A stretch of 64,000 nucleotides of DNA, from assembly GCF_020085105.1 (NCBI RefSeq), contig NC_058051.1, forward strand, positions 2,034,001-2,098,000, in the 5' to 3' direction. The notes below the pieces were generated by a model. The model had not been told where the DNA came from. It searched no databases and was given only the letters and a program-made list of their open reading frames with translations. Position numbers and translations under genes: made by a program. Shown here piece after piece: positions 36,908 through 47,520 of the stretch. How positions within the stretch are numbered: the stretch's first letter is position 1; every line of letters begins with the position of its first letter. Origin of the DNA: Siniperca chuatsi (Eukaryota; Chordata; Actinopteri; Centrarchiformes; Sinipercidae).

Positions 36908-37025
36908 CTTCTTCTTCTTCTTCTTCTTCTTCTTCTTCTTCTTCTTCTTCTTCTTCTTCTTCTTCTTCTTCTTCTTCTTCTTCTTCTTCTTCTTCTTCTT
37001 CTTCTTCTTCTTCTTCTTCTTCTTC
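36878..37025. repeat. (CTT)n / (GAA)n microsatellite next to haus7 start codon
   Basis: About 148 bp, near 49 pure CTT units on the plus strand, so GAA units in the haus7 sense. The tract ends 8 bp before the haus7 ATG (complement at 36867-36869). It must lie in the 5' UTR or core promoter unless an upstream exon is spliced in. Confidence 0.97.
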
Positions 37026-37619
37026 GGTTTCTTTTTCTTTTCTTTTTTTTTAATCAGGATCAGCATTAGCGCCACCCTCTGCTTCGGAGTGTGCACCAGA
37101 GATTTAAATCCTGCCCATTCACCCAGTTTGTAGGGTAAAATCAGACCGATCCAGGTTCAAGAGACTCCCTCACCTGGCACTGCTCACATAAACCAGTAGT
37201 TTGCTTTCCTATTATCTTAAACGTGCCATTTAAATTGGAATGAGTCTTATTCTGATGAAAATGACCTCTTCTTTTCCTGACCTACCTATGTTTCCAAATG
37301 TTGAACTGGCTTTAGTATTTAAACCCTTGACCTCTGATTTGCTTTAATGGACTGCAGACTGAAACAGAATCAGAGCACTTGAAAGCGTTTCCTGCAGGGC
37401 CAAGAGCACTGCCAGCATCTCCACTGAGACTCCCAGCTGATTTGGTGTACGCTTTATTCCAACAACATTTCTCATCTGCATATCTTTCGCCACCCAAAGC
37501 TTGCTCTTTGTCCTCTGCCTCTGTGTCTTGTAGATAAGTGAAGTGGTTGTGAAGATTGTTCCAGTTACCGTCAGGACTTACTATTCATTCAAAAGTAATA
37601 CAGCGAGGCACTGATGTCG

Positions 37620-37910
37620 CGTTCATGTGGGTTCCTGCTCATATGGGCATTCTGGGTAATGAGAGAGTGGAGCCAAACAACAAGAAAACATAGAATGAAA
37701 TGTTCAAAATCAGAGGGAAAAGGGCATTGTATGGGAGCAAAACAACGGAGAGTGGCAACAGCACGGGGACCCGGAGGTAAGGTGCGTCCAGGTAAAAACA
37801 GAGCGCGTAACACAAGAGAGGATCATGACTAATAATAGGACCCAGCATCTGGACAGATTAAACGGCAGGACGGACTCTGGTGCAAGTGGACCGGACACTG
37901 CAGGAGTTAA
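37620..37910 (+). mobile_element. Decayed LINE fragment, RNase H-like
   Basis: The reading frame at 37622-37678 gives FMWVPAHMGILGNERVEPN. This resembles the WVPAHxGxxGNExAD signature of RNase H domains in non-LTR retrotransposons. A stop follows soon after. A later frame (RIMTNNRTQHLDRLNG) resembles the RLRxGHTxLNS block that follows in such elements. It is heavily mutated, with no reverse transcriptase seen nearby. Confidence 0.45.
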
Positions 37911-37965
37911 CTAACTCCAGAAGAGGGCAGTCGTGCAGCACTAAGCCAGCTGCCGTTAAACCTCA

Positions 37966-37989
37966 AAGAAGAAGAAGAAGAAGAAGAAG
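37966..37989 (+). repeat. Short (GAA)n tract upstream of las1l
   Basis: About eight GAA/AAG units ending near 37989, about 190 bp before the las1l start. It is the same motif on the coding strand as the large tract before haus7, at the other end of the shared divergent promoter region. Confidence 0.85.
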
Positions 37990-38124
37990 TAAACGCGTCA
38001 TTTCCGGGATGCGACACAGTCGGTGTCGCTACACACTTTGACGCTGCGACATAAAGCTGTTTTTGTTAGGGATTTGAGAGAGTGGCTGCCAGAAGACAGC
38101 GGTTCCTCGGCGCGTGGCGGCGTT

Positions 38125-38142
38125 ATGTGTATACGGTGTTAA
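38125..38142 (+). other. Five-codon upstream ORF in las1l 5' leader
   Basis: ATG TGT ATA CGG TGT TAA ends 34 nt before the las1l ATG. It is out of frame with las1l, so initiation here would need reinitiation. Whether it is transcribed depends on the unseen start site. Confidence 0.4.
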
Positions 38143-38176
38143 CGTAAGTCCGCCGTTCGCCTCCTCCACCGTTAAA

Positions 38177-39904
38177 ATGAAGAAAAAGAGCGCAGAGAAA
38201 AAACGCCATGTGGTAGCATGGGTCAACAAAGCGGAGTGGGACCAGGTTCTGGAGTACCTGTACTCGAAGGATTTCGCCTTGCAGAGGTATGCACTGCACC
38301 GGATATCAGCGTGGAGGGGCAGGTATGCCAGCAGCAGCCCCGTGGCCGTGGACTGCACAGCGGACCTGGTGAGGTGCCAGGTGCTGGACCGGTCAGGACA
38401 GCTGGACGGAGATGATCTGGTCCTGCTTTATGGGTCGGCCCTGGTGAGGTTTGTCAATTTGATCACTGAGCGACAGCAGGGGAGGATAGCCCGTCCACTG
38501 AGGCGGCTGGCTGGGAACCTGAACATCCCAGAGTGGGTCGTAGACCTGAGGCACGACTTCACACACCGGAAGCTCCCCAGCTTGAAATGGTGTCGAAAGG
38601 GGTGCAAGGTGGTTCTGGAGTGGCTCCAGCAGGAGTACTGGTCCAGGCAGTTGGGAGGAGGGCCTAATGAGGACTGGGAGTCGCAGTCGGATGTAGAGGA
38701 CGAAGAGACTGACCTAAAACGGCAAGAGGACGAGCTCATCGCGAGGCAAAAAGAAATGGAGGCCTACAAGAATGCACGGGAACTTCTGATATCATTTGAG
38801 AAGGAGCAGTTTCAGGCTTTTGACGGGCTTCCTGAAGACAAAGGGCAGAGCTCGTGGCCAGCCCCCTTTGCAGACATGAGCTGGTTACTAGGTGAGATCA
38901 AGCAGTTTGCTTTGGAGTCAAGTGACTTGCTGATCGACGTGTTGTTGGAAGATGGATTTCTAGTTCCTACTGTTGAACAGCTGGAAACATTGGGCTGTGA
39001 CACTTCGGACAACGCCAGTCCCGCTGACCCCAGACTCCCTCAAACCTTCCTGCGTTTTTGGCTGCCCCTCCTGAAGATGCTCAACTCGCCCTCCTTTATT
39101 CACCTCCTCCTGGAGAAGCTCTTTGCTGAACTGAAGCTGCTCGCCAAAGAGCAGAATAATCACAGGGCTTTCTACATTCCTGCTTGGATTTCAGAAGTTA
39201 TCCTCTGCAACAGCAACAAATTTGAATACCATTTTGAAACAAAGGTACAGAAGAAGGCCAGAATGAAGGACAGGATTTTTGTGAACCGCATCCAGCTGAG
39301 GTGGCAGCAGCTGCTGTCAGCATGCCTGGATGCTCCCTGTATCAGCACGCCTCGCTTGCTCCAGTTAATCCTGGACGACATGGAGCATCCTCTCCCCCTG
39401 GAAACCCGACAGCGGCTGCTCCAGCTCTGCTCCATCTACACACAGACGGCACGCTCGGACCTCGATGCTTCTCCGGCGCAGAAACATCAGCCCATATACA
39501 CGCTGGAGAGTTTGCACGAGAAGCTGCAGCATTCGAGGCACCGCGGCCATGCTTGGCGTTCCACGGGTGACCCGGAGAGGAGCGAGTCCTCCCAGGAGTA
39601 CAAATGGCCAGATGTTCAGGCCGAAAAAGCAAAGTTGCTCAGAGGTTCTCCGTGGCAGGTGTGCACTGATAAAGTTTTGTGGAAGAACTATCCCCTTGGT
39701 AAAGTCCCCGGACAGTCGGATGACCCCTCATGCCTCATGGTGGAAAACTACTCCACAATGACTGTCTTTGACCAGCCGGTGGACTTGGAGAGCAACACAG
39801 CACACAGCGTCCCAGGAGTCTCGGCACCAGTGAGAACAGCTGATGGCCTTCTTTGGAACCACAGCGACGTTAACAAGCTAAAGTCTGGACTGCAGCTTTT
39901 CTGA
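38177..39904 (+). CDS. las1l: LAS1-like ribosome biogenesis endoribonuclease, single exon
   Basis: LAS1 cleaves internal transcribed spacer 2 of pre-rRNA in the nucleolus, working with the NOL9/Grc3 kinase. The 575-residue ORF has an N-terminal HEPN nuclease domain. It opens with HVVAWVNKAEWDQVLEYLY, and the catalytic RHDFTH motif (Arg125 to His130) is followed by KLPSLKWCRKGCKVVLEWL. An acidic, Lys/Glu-rich coil lies at about 175-215, and the end (VNKLKSGLQLF) is the usual LAS1L terminus. I chose the ATG at 38177. The open frame extends upstream to a GTG at 38114, but that extension has no family similarity. Human LAS1L is 734 residues in many exons; here the frame is uninterrupted. AATAAA at 40769-40774 is a likely poly(A) signal. 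Confidence 0.93.
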   Translation: MKKKSAEKKRHVVAWVNKAEWDQVLEYLYSKDFALQRYALHRISAWRGRYASSSPVAVDCTADLVRCQVLDRSGQLDGDDLVLLYGSALVRFVNLITERQQGRIARPLRRLAGNLNIPEWVVDLRHDFTHRKLPSLKWCRKGCKVVLEWLQQEYWSRQLGGGPNEDWESQSDVEDEETDLKRQEDELIARQKEMEAYKNARELLISFEKEQFQAFDGLPEDKGQSSWPAPFADMSWLLGEIKQFALESSDLLIDVLLEDGFLVPTVEQLETLGCDTSDNASPADPRLPQTFLRFWLPLLKMLNSPSFIHLLLEKLFAELKLLAKEQNNHRAFYIPAWISEVILCNSNKFEYHFETKVQKKARMKDRIFVNRIQLRWQQLLSACLDAPCISTPRLLQLILDDMEHPLPLETRQRLLQLCSIYTQTARSDLDASPAQKHQPIYTLESLHEKLQHSRHRGHAWRSTGDPERSESSQEYKWPDVQAEKAKLLRGSPWQVCTDKVLWKNYPLGKVPGQSDDPSCLMVENYSTMTVFDQPVDLESNTAHSVPGVSAPVRTADGLLWNHSDVNKLKSGLQLF

Positions 39905-40198
39905 GTCGCGTCGTTGTAATGCTGTGAAATATAGGCCTCTAGCTGCCGGCACATTGTCGAACCTGCGCTCGCTGTTGTTTGGACGCTTGGAGAAAAAAAA
40001 GAAACAAAATGTTCAAAATGTGTACATTTCAATACTGAAAGAGTTAGTTGTGGGATAAAACAAATATGAAAAGTAGCTTATAAAAGGCATTTCTCCGAGT
40101 CATTTATCGGGCCAGAATGCCAAACATTCACTGGTTTCAGCTTCTCAACTGTGAGGATTTGCTGCTTTTCACTGTTTTTTATATCATTTAGGATTGCA

Positions 40199-40399
40199 AC
40201 TAATGATTATTTTTATTACAAATTAATGCAGATTATTTTCTCGATTTAATAAATGTCCCATTATAATCTTGTTTTATCCGACCAACAGTCCAAATCCCAC
40301 GTTTCTGACATTTTATAGATAAAACAATGAATCGCTTAATCCAAAAACCATAATCAGCAGATCAATTGTTTTTGAAAATAACTGTTAGTTGCAGCCCTA
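40199..40399. mobile_element. hAT-like MITE in las1l 3' flank
   Basis: The left end TAGGATTGCAACTAATGATT is mirrored by GTTAGTTGCAGCCCTA at the right. The 201-bp interior has no coding capacity. The 8-bp flanks do not match clearly, so the insertion is old. If las1l uses the distal poly(A) signal, the element is inside its 3' UTR. Confidence 0.7.
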
Positions 40400-40774
40400 A
40401 TGTAAAGCATTCGTGTTGTATGCTGTGTCTACAATATTTTCAGTGGGTGGGTAAGACAACAAGTGGAACCGGTGCAGACACATCCTATTAAACATTACAT
40501 ACTGTGCATGGTAAGGGAAGAATGTGAGATACAATTGGGATATGGTTAATTCATTATGCTGGTGTATTAAGAGTACAGTGAGTTGTTTTGTTTCTTTTTG
40601 TCTTAACATCTGTCATGCAAGTTAACTTGCACTGTTAATACAGTTGTCGGTCCCTACGAAGGGTTTCGGAGAGTAGATGCCTTTCAGTTGGAAACCCTGG
40701 CAAATGGGATATTGTTGTACGCACAAGGTGGTTTTGTGTAACACACTTTCTTTTGTGCACTTCTGTTTAATAAA

Positions 40775-42586
40775 ACTTTTTCTACTGAAGGAGTATGATT
40801 GTGTTCTTTTGGATTGTAAGATTTCTGGAGCTGAATTGCAGCATACTGGTTTGGAAACGATGTGGAGAATGGCAGCATGAGCAGGCAGTCTGCTGAGGAG
40901 GGCGCTCAGACTGAAGGCAGCACACAAGTGTCTACTTACCAATTATGTTTTGTTCTGTTACTCCGTGCTTTGCCAATTTCAGCATGATTGTACAATGGAG
41001 CCACAATTAGAGAGTTCCTGTGAATGGTAAAAGAACTTAACGCGCTAAAAATCTGTTTAACGTCTCTGTTTATATCTCTTTAGAGGGAGACACAGCCAAC
41101 AAAGCAGCATTAGGAAGTTAAATGACAAGAGTACAAATACACATAAAGCACAACAGGAGAGATTCTTAGCATATTTACACACAAAAAATAGAAACGCCTG
41201 TATAAAATGTAAAGCCATGTAACAAATAGTACTTTTATGAAGCTTATAATTTGTCATTTCTTTTGAGGCTGTGTCAGAGAGGTGTTGACTCACCTCTGAC
41301 TCAGGTTGTGCGGTTCTTGTCCACTGAGCAAAGTTAAGGAGGGCTTTTATTTTGAATAACTTGTCCGGAAGTGTCTTCGCACCGCAGGTCGACGTTGGTT
41401 TCGTCTCGAGCGTAGACGCTCTTTAGTCGTTACACCGCGCCATTGTTGTCCTTTTTCTTTTCAAGCTGTCAGCGGTCGGAAAGCGTTCAGTAACCAGCAC
41501 AGTTTCATCGAAGGACTCGCTTCCATTTATTGCATTTGTTCCTCAAACAGGACGGTAAGTTGTTGGTCGAAGAAGTCCCGTTAAAAGATGCTGCGTCATG
41601 CACGAGGTGTTGGGATAACGTTAACGCCTCATGGCATCAGTTAACGGTAGCTGGGTTAGTTAGCTGCAGCTAACGAAAACTGTGCGGGTTAACCAGCTAA
41701 AAAAAAAAAAAAAATGGGCAATCATGTCACTTTGGGTAGATGTTGACCTTCTGTTTTAATGCAGCAGTTCATCCAGCAGGGTGGCTTAATTTAAGTTAGC
41801 CTCATTCCACTAACGTTAGCTCGGTGCTAGGACAATCAAGGCCTAGCTAGCAAGCTAATGTTAAGACGCTTAACGTTACGAATAACATTTATCATTCTTG
41901 TCGGATGCACCAACTAACTGCAAAGTATCGCAACAGTGAGGAAATGATGTATCGTGAGGTTTACGTGTGACTAGGTGAATTATAGAGCATTCTTTATAAA
42001 GCATCGTATAGCGCTAATGCCACCGGGCCTGGGTTAAGCAGCAAGTCGGTTACGTTGGTTAAACGTTTAGCAGACACACACCTCAGCTGTTTCTGTGAGA
42101 AAATGGAGGATGTCAGGAGCAAACTAGAAGACACGGTCTAAAGGATTTGTTCAGTCAAACACTTTTTATTATCTACATGCCTGAATGACTAACTGCCTAG
42201 CTAATAAGTTACAATTCATCAAAGCCAACTTAATTCCAACATAACAATCATTTAGACCATTAAGTGTCAACAATGACTAATACTTATCCAAATTTACTGC
42301 TGAGTCCACACTGAGCTATAGATTTGTCCAAAGTCCATAGTGAAAATGCAGAGCTTCTTGTTGAGTCTGTTTATGTTATGAAGTGGAGAAAAGCTCCCAT
42401 GTTTAACAGCCTTTACTGTGCTACACTGAAATAAGTATCAAAACAATGCACTTCTTTGATAAATGATTCCATTAATTGCTGCACGATTACTCACTCATAG
42501 TGCATTTTATTTGTCTCCACAGGTGAGGAATCGCAAGATATATTTTTTTTGGACAGCGTCCTTACGGGACCCACTGTCAAACCACA
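40775..42586 (+). other. crebzf 5' region: promoter, non-coding exon, 5' intron
   Basis: A donor (GGACG then GTAAGT) at 41554/41555 and an acceptor (TCTCCACAG) at 42521-42522 define a probable non-coding exon 1 ending at 41554 and an intron of about 970 bp. Around 41380-41480 the sequence is GC-rich, with a GCGCCATTGTTGTCC stretch, a plausible CpG promoter. The rest is AT-rich with no gene recognised. Confidence 0.5.
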
Positions 42587-43372
42587 ATGATCACCAGAAG
42601 AAGAGGCCGCACCACGAACAACACGGAGGTGCAGTCTTTAGAGGTTGAAGTGGCAGATAGGGCGGAAACTGACGAAGATCTCCCAAGTACTTCTGAGGGG
42701 TTCCCAGCTGACGATATTGACGCCGTTGGAATAGAGCTAGAGGACCTGTTTGGAATTGAAGACTTAAAATGGACACTTGAAAGAGATACTGCCTCCCCAC
42801 TCTTCGATATTGAGTTGGCTGATCTTGGTGTGTGCAGTGCCAAGGATCGAGATTCCGGGATTGAAGCTTCAACGGCCTCGTCTCCAGAGAGACTGTCGTC
42901 CGACTTGAGGATCAAGAACCGAGAAAACCAGTCGAGCAACATGAGCAACAAAAATGCCATTGCTGCCAGATTGAATCGTCTCAAGAAGAAAGAATATGTC
43001 AACAGCTTGGAGAAGAAAGTTGGCATCCTGTCAACAGAAAACAACATGCTCAAACAGGAAAATTCTCAGCTGACCAAGAGAGTGGACGAGTTGGAAGATG
43101 AGACCAGGTACCTGAGGGCTGTGCTGGCCAATGAGAGCATGTTAGCTCAGCTCTTGTCCAGGCTGAGCGGTGTGAATGGGATGAAATTATCTTCCTCCCT
43201 TTTCCAGGGCCCCGACTCAAACGACCACGACTACGCCTTACCCAGGAAGCGTGTGAAAGTGGAGGAGAAAGAGACATCTGGTGGCGTGTGTCTGCATGTG
43301 GACAAGAACCACGTCTCAGTGGAGTTCTGCACTAAGTGTGCAGAGAGTGCAAGCACATCGTTCAAAATGTAG
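42587..43372 (+). CDS. crebzf: CREBZF (Zhangfei), bZIP transcription co-regulator
   Basis: Nuclear bZIP protein that binds host cell factor HCFC1 and restrains other bZIP factors in the ATF4/unfolded-protein response. The ORF is 261 residues in one coding exon, as in human. Basic region at about 121-136 ([20 protein letters not shown]). A leucine zipper follows to about 180 ([16 protein letters not shown], then [16 protein letters not shown]). An LxxLL motif (LAQLL, 186-190) sits just after it. DHDY at 213-216 is the HCF-binding tetrapeptide. The N-terminus is acidic, and the C-terminus has a basic PRKRVKVE stretch usable as a nuclear signal. A likely poly(A) signal is at 44451-44456. Confidence 0.93.
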   Translation: MITRRRGRTTNNTEVQSLEVEVADRAETDEDLPSTSEGFPADDIDAVGIELEDLFGIEDLKWTLERDTASPLFDIELADLGVCSAKDRDSGIEASTASSPERLSSDLRIKNRENQSSNMSNKNAIAARLNRLKKKEYVNSLEKKVGILSTENNMLKQENSQLTKRVDELEDETRYLRAVLANESMLAQLLSRLSGVNGMKLSSSLFQGPDSNDHDYALPRKRVKVEEKETSGGVCLHVDKNHVSVEFCTKCAESASTSFKM

Positions 43373-44456
43373 GGTCAAGTACTTATCTCTGTTTTCAGAT
43401 ATTGAGACTGAACTTGATATGCCTCAGTGTACTGAACTGGATGAACACTGTTGAATTACTTAAGATTACCTAAGAACTGCTGAATGTGCATGTGTTTTTG
43501 TGTGATGATGGATTGAGTACACGTTACTGCTAAACCTTGTTCACAGTTTCTTCTAGGTAATGGTTGATCCACCATGCGGGATGAGTGGCTTTCTGAACAC
43601 CTTTACCTGCTTGACTCCATGGTAAGGATCAGACAAGAAAAGACCTTGTTTTTGTTTTGTTTTTCACAGGCATGAGGCGTTCAGCAGAAACCTTAGTACT
43701 TCTATTTTTATACAGTTCTTGTTCCCAGTTAGTGGATTTTGAGTACTTTTGTAATTTCTTTTGTTTATGGTTTGTTGTTAGAGGAAATTATTTGATTTTA
43801 GTTTAACATGTAACAAAGAGTTAAGTCAAAGTATCCTGAATGCTAAGATGTTAATATGAAGGTGAAGGTCCACAAAGAGTGATCTTGAGTCAGAGATCAA
43901 ATTGAAAATGCAAAAATCCCATGGAAAAAGATGAGTCTGTATATAATTTATTTTGGTAAGAACTGATCTCTTTGTGAACCAGCACCATTGTACAAAAGAA
44001 TGCTTTCATTTAGCGCCACCTATTTTTCTTTATGCTAAAGTGGATTCTGCTGGTGGAAGGTGAAGAGGCTGGACAAGCAGCTGCCAACGCGGCCTGGTAT
44101 TTTTTTAAAGGTAGTATCGGTAACAAATGGTATACAGTAATTATATTTTACCAATACTCCACCACAACATCTGTAGCTGTAGATCTTGTCAGCGTAGCTC
44201 ATCCAGCATTTTTTGGGGGCTGACTACAGCTGCCCCAGTACTTGGAGCAATGCTACCAGAGGCTTAATAGTCTCATAATTATGTCTTGTATATATTGACA
44301 TACTGGAATGTGTAAATTAAATACATCCAAAATGATCTGCTATAAGTGGTGAAATTGCCAGTTTTGATCAAGTGTAACAGAATGTAAATGTGTATATAAC
44401 TTTGAATACGTATTGTTTTGAAGTAAATGACCTCTGAGAAATCTTGGACAAATAAA
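43373..44456 (+). other. crebzf: crebzf 3' UTR
   Basis: From the stop to AATAAA at 44451-44456, about 1.1 kb of AT-rich sequence with no competing reading frame of interest. Confidence 0.55.
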
Positions 44457-45056
44457 TCATATTTTCGTTATGTTTGAGTTACAAATATCTACTGTGTCTT
44501 GTTCTGTACTGTTGATATTAATGCATCTCTTTTTCTCTTTCTAAACAGCAAGCTCTCTGCCAAAAAGGTCTTACTTTTCCTGAACATTTGGGTCAAGTCT
44601 GGTAAAGGTTGTCAAAACAAATGACCAAGACCTCATTCGATGCAAGTACAAAGCACGCAGTATGAGAGGGCCCACAGGGATTAATCCTTCTGCCCATGTT
44701 TTAGCCCATTTACTTCAAATCACGGATATACTTATATTACAGCCAGTCATTTATCGAAACTTTTTTATTTTTTTAAATTACAATTAAAATCAAATGGGGG
44801 TTTTTCATGGGCCGGGTCAGTCTGCTTTAGCTGCGCTGTGCCGAGCCTTGATGATGTACGTTTCCATTACTACCTCACAGCAGGGGATCTTTATCCTGCT
44901 GGCCCTGCTGCCAAGCAGAACCACCGCAGCCGGGCCGGCCGTGGCCAACCTGTGATGGTCTCAACCCTGTCTTTTCCTAGCTGCGTGGCTGCGCCGGTAA
45001 CCAGAGAAAGCTCAGTTTCTGAAAGTTCAGCTTCACTCCTACGTTCTGTTCAGACT

Positions 45057-45516
45057 TCAAAGGGGCAGTTCACCCCAAAATCAAAAATACATTTATTTTT
45101 TTCTCCACTTACCTGTAGCACTGTTTATCCATCTAGATTGTTTTAGTGTGAATTGCCGAGTTTTGGAGATATCGGCCGTAGAGATGTCTGCATTTTTTTA
45201 ATATAATGGGAGTACATGGCACTCGGCTTGTGGGGCTCAAAGTGCCAAAAAAATACTTTTGAAAAACTCAACAGCAACGTCTCTTTCCAGAAATCATGAC
45301 GCAGTTACTGAAGTTAATCCACAGACCTTGCTGTGAGCAGTTTCACGTAGAAACTATTTTCTTTGTACCGATAGTTCCTACATGAAACTGCTCACAGCAA
45401 CGGAAAGAAACATTGCTGTTGAGTTTTCAAATCTAGTTTCTACTCTGCAACTCGCACCAAAACAATCTAGATGGATTAATAGCGCTACAGGTCGGAGGGG
45501 TGACCTGTCCCTTTGA
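45057..45516. mobile_element. MITE with about 100-bp terminal inverted repeats
   Basis: The left arm (CAAAGGGGCAGTTCACCCC, ACCTGTAGC, TTTATCCATCTAGATTGTTT) is mirrored at the right (AAACAATCTAGATGGATTAA, GCTACAGGT, GGTGACCTGTCCCTTTGA). An inner inverted pair (TGAGCAGTTTCACGTAGAAA and CATGAAACTGCTCACAGC) adds a second stem. Ends are TTCAA/TTGA, perhaps decayed TTAA. Confidence 0.8.
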
Positions 45517-45606
45517 GTGATCAGCCTTATTTTACAGTTGTAAGTTACTGCTGTTGCTGCTTTACATTAAAAGCTCTCCACTGGCAAACCAGTGGGACAC
45601 TTTTAT

Positions 45607-46114
45607 TAGGGCTGTACCGACTCATTTATTTCACATTCAGAGCTTCTATTGAGGTTTTCAAACGAAGCTTTCAATGTCTGTCGTTATATTTTATGAGATC
45701 GTCACCCTAAAAACAAAAAAATCCTTCAAACAAAACCCCCAATTTGAATCAAGTGATTCATCGGATAAAAGGAGTTAGTCTTCTTTTATTAAATCAACTT
45801 TCTTTAATAAATATAACTTGTCAGTTTCGTCAGCATAAATACATAATAAAATAATCATGAAATAATAATTGCAACTTTATGCTACGACAGAAATGGCAAT
45901 AAAATAAATCAGAACATTTCAAAGCGTTTGCATTTATTTATTTTTACTCAAAATCTGAACTATCCGGTGCAGAAATAATATTAGTGTAGCCTAATCTTTA
46001 AATGCAACTGTGCAGAAACACCAGGTACATACAGAATGAATAGACATGCAAAAAAAAAAAAAATTTGAACGTCAATGTTATGGATAAAGCTTTGAACTAT
46101 TTGGTACAGCCCTA
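45607..46114. mobile_element. hAT-type MITE, 508 bp
   Basis: Starts TAGGGCTGTACCGACTC and ends TTTGGTACAGCCCTA, an inverted pair. The flanks ACTTTTAT (45599-45606) and GTTTTTAT (46115-46122) match in six of eight positions, fitting a decayed 8-bp target duplication. Confidence 0.75.
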
Positions 46115-46811
46115 GTTTTTATTGTGAAGAAGTTATAGGAAATGCACATGTTTGTCAGAGTTATGGACATACTCCGTGCCATTCGGTCAGCGAATCAGTT
46201 TTAAATCTTGCAGGGAGGAATAGTACAAACAAACAGCCGCAGTAAGCTGTTGGGTGAAGCGCTGCAGGCGACAGGCTCTCACTGCTTTGTGACCAGCACA
46301 CCTCCGACACGTGACCAAAGCAAACCACTTTCCCTTGCAGTGGGGAACGCACCGCGCCAGCGTGGCTCGACTGCTCGCGGCTGTTCATGGCACGGCTCAG
46401 CGCAACTAACCTCCCCACCATGGAAAACCCCTTAAATTGCACAGACCTACAACTTGTTTGAAATAAGTAACATCACAGTGAATATCATGGTCCCCCCCCC
46501 CTCTAAACATGTGCTGTCATTGTTTTCTAGTTGTCCTGTTTCCTAGGACGGTGCTTTCATATAAACATTTAATAAATGGGTTGTAACACTGTAATATTAT
46601 CAGATATAAGGACATTTTTAAGTGTTTATTAATGTACAGTATTTGTCAACAATTAAAACTTTTCCTATGAAGACATTTTATATTACAACAACTCTTGGAG
46701 GAGTTATAGTTGACAAATACATTAAACACATCTGCTTACATTACATTACAGCGTGTTATAAACCATTTATTCAACGTTTACATACTGCGTATAAATGCTC
46801 AATAGGGGGAC

Positions 46812-47520
46812 TTAAAGGAGCTATATGTAAGAATTTACCAACTGTTGAATTCATACTTCAAACAAATTGGGGGCAGCATATCACCAAAAAGTTTGGGTGT
46901 CCGTCCCTATCGTAAGAGAGAAGGAAATGCACAGTCCCTCCCATCGGTCTGTCTTTCAATACACAGCTAACTTATCAAACATATTAACACTGTCAGTAAC
47001 ATACACCAAACTTTATAAGCTATCGCTAAATAGCCAACGTTAGCATTAACGGCTCTTTACTTACCAGTCTAGAGATCAAACTTCATCCCTTCACTCGCTA
47101 AGAGCTGTCTCCAGCGCTGGAAAGCAACACCGACGTTAACTCTTGTTTTGCTTCTGTTTCTATCACTTCCTGCTTTGCTGCCGAACACGGCTTCTTTTAC
47201 CCTCAGGGGCAGCTCTGCTTCTTCATCCTCATGTTGGACTGAGGGCAGACTGGTGACTAACTATCGCCCCGAGGTACAGAGTGGTATTACAAGACAGGAC
47301 GGGCCGGGGCTAGCTAGTTAGCATGCTAACTTCAGTAGAAATCAGCAACAGAATACGTGACATCAGAATCAGAAATACTTTATTGACCCCAGAGGGGAAA
47401 CTCTTTAGTTACAGCAGCTCACATGATGTAAAAACTGTTATTTCTGCACATTCTGTTGAAAATTTTAGTCAATTTTTTGAATGTTTTAAACTAAAGTTCT
47501 TACATATAGCTCCGTTTTAA
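46812..47520. mobile_element. TTAA-anchored MITE with internal SINE/LINE-tail fragment
   Basis: Begins TTAAAGGAGCTATATGTAAG and ends CTTACATATAGCTCCGTTTTAA, with TTAA at both edges. At about 47365-47403 it carries ATCAGAAATACTTTATTGAC and CCCAGAGGGGAAAC, a sequence common at fish retroelement 3' ends. This suggests a nested insertion. Confidence 0.75.

Noticed and set aside
36831-37133. Poly-Phe and poly-Lys ORFs
   Set aside because: Direct translation of the CTT microsatellite.
38114-38176. 21-residue N-terminal extension of las1l
   Set aside because: It begins at GTG, not ATG, and has no similarity to LAS1. The ATG at 38177 has an A at -3 and fits the family start.
42463-42648. ORF crossing the acceptor before crebzf
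   Set aside because: It runs through the intron-exon boundary in a different frame and lacks any family signature.
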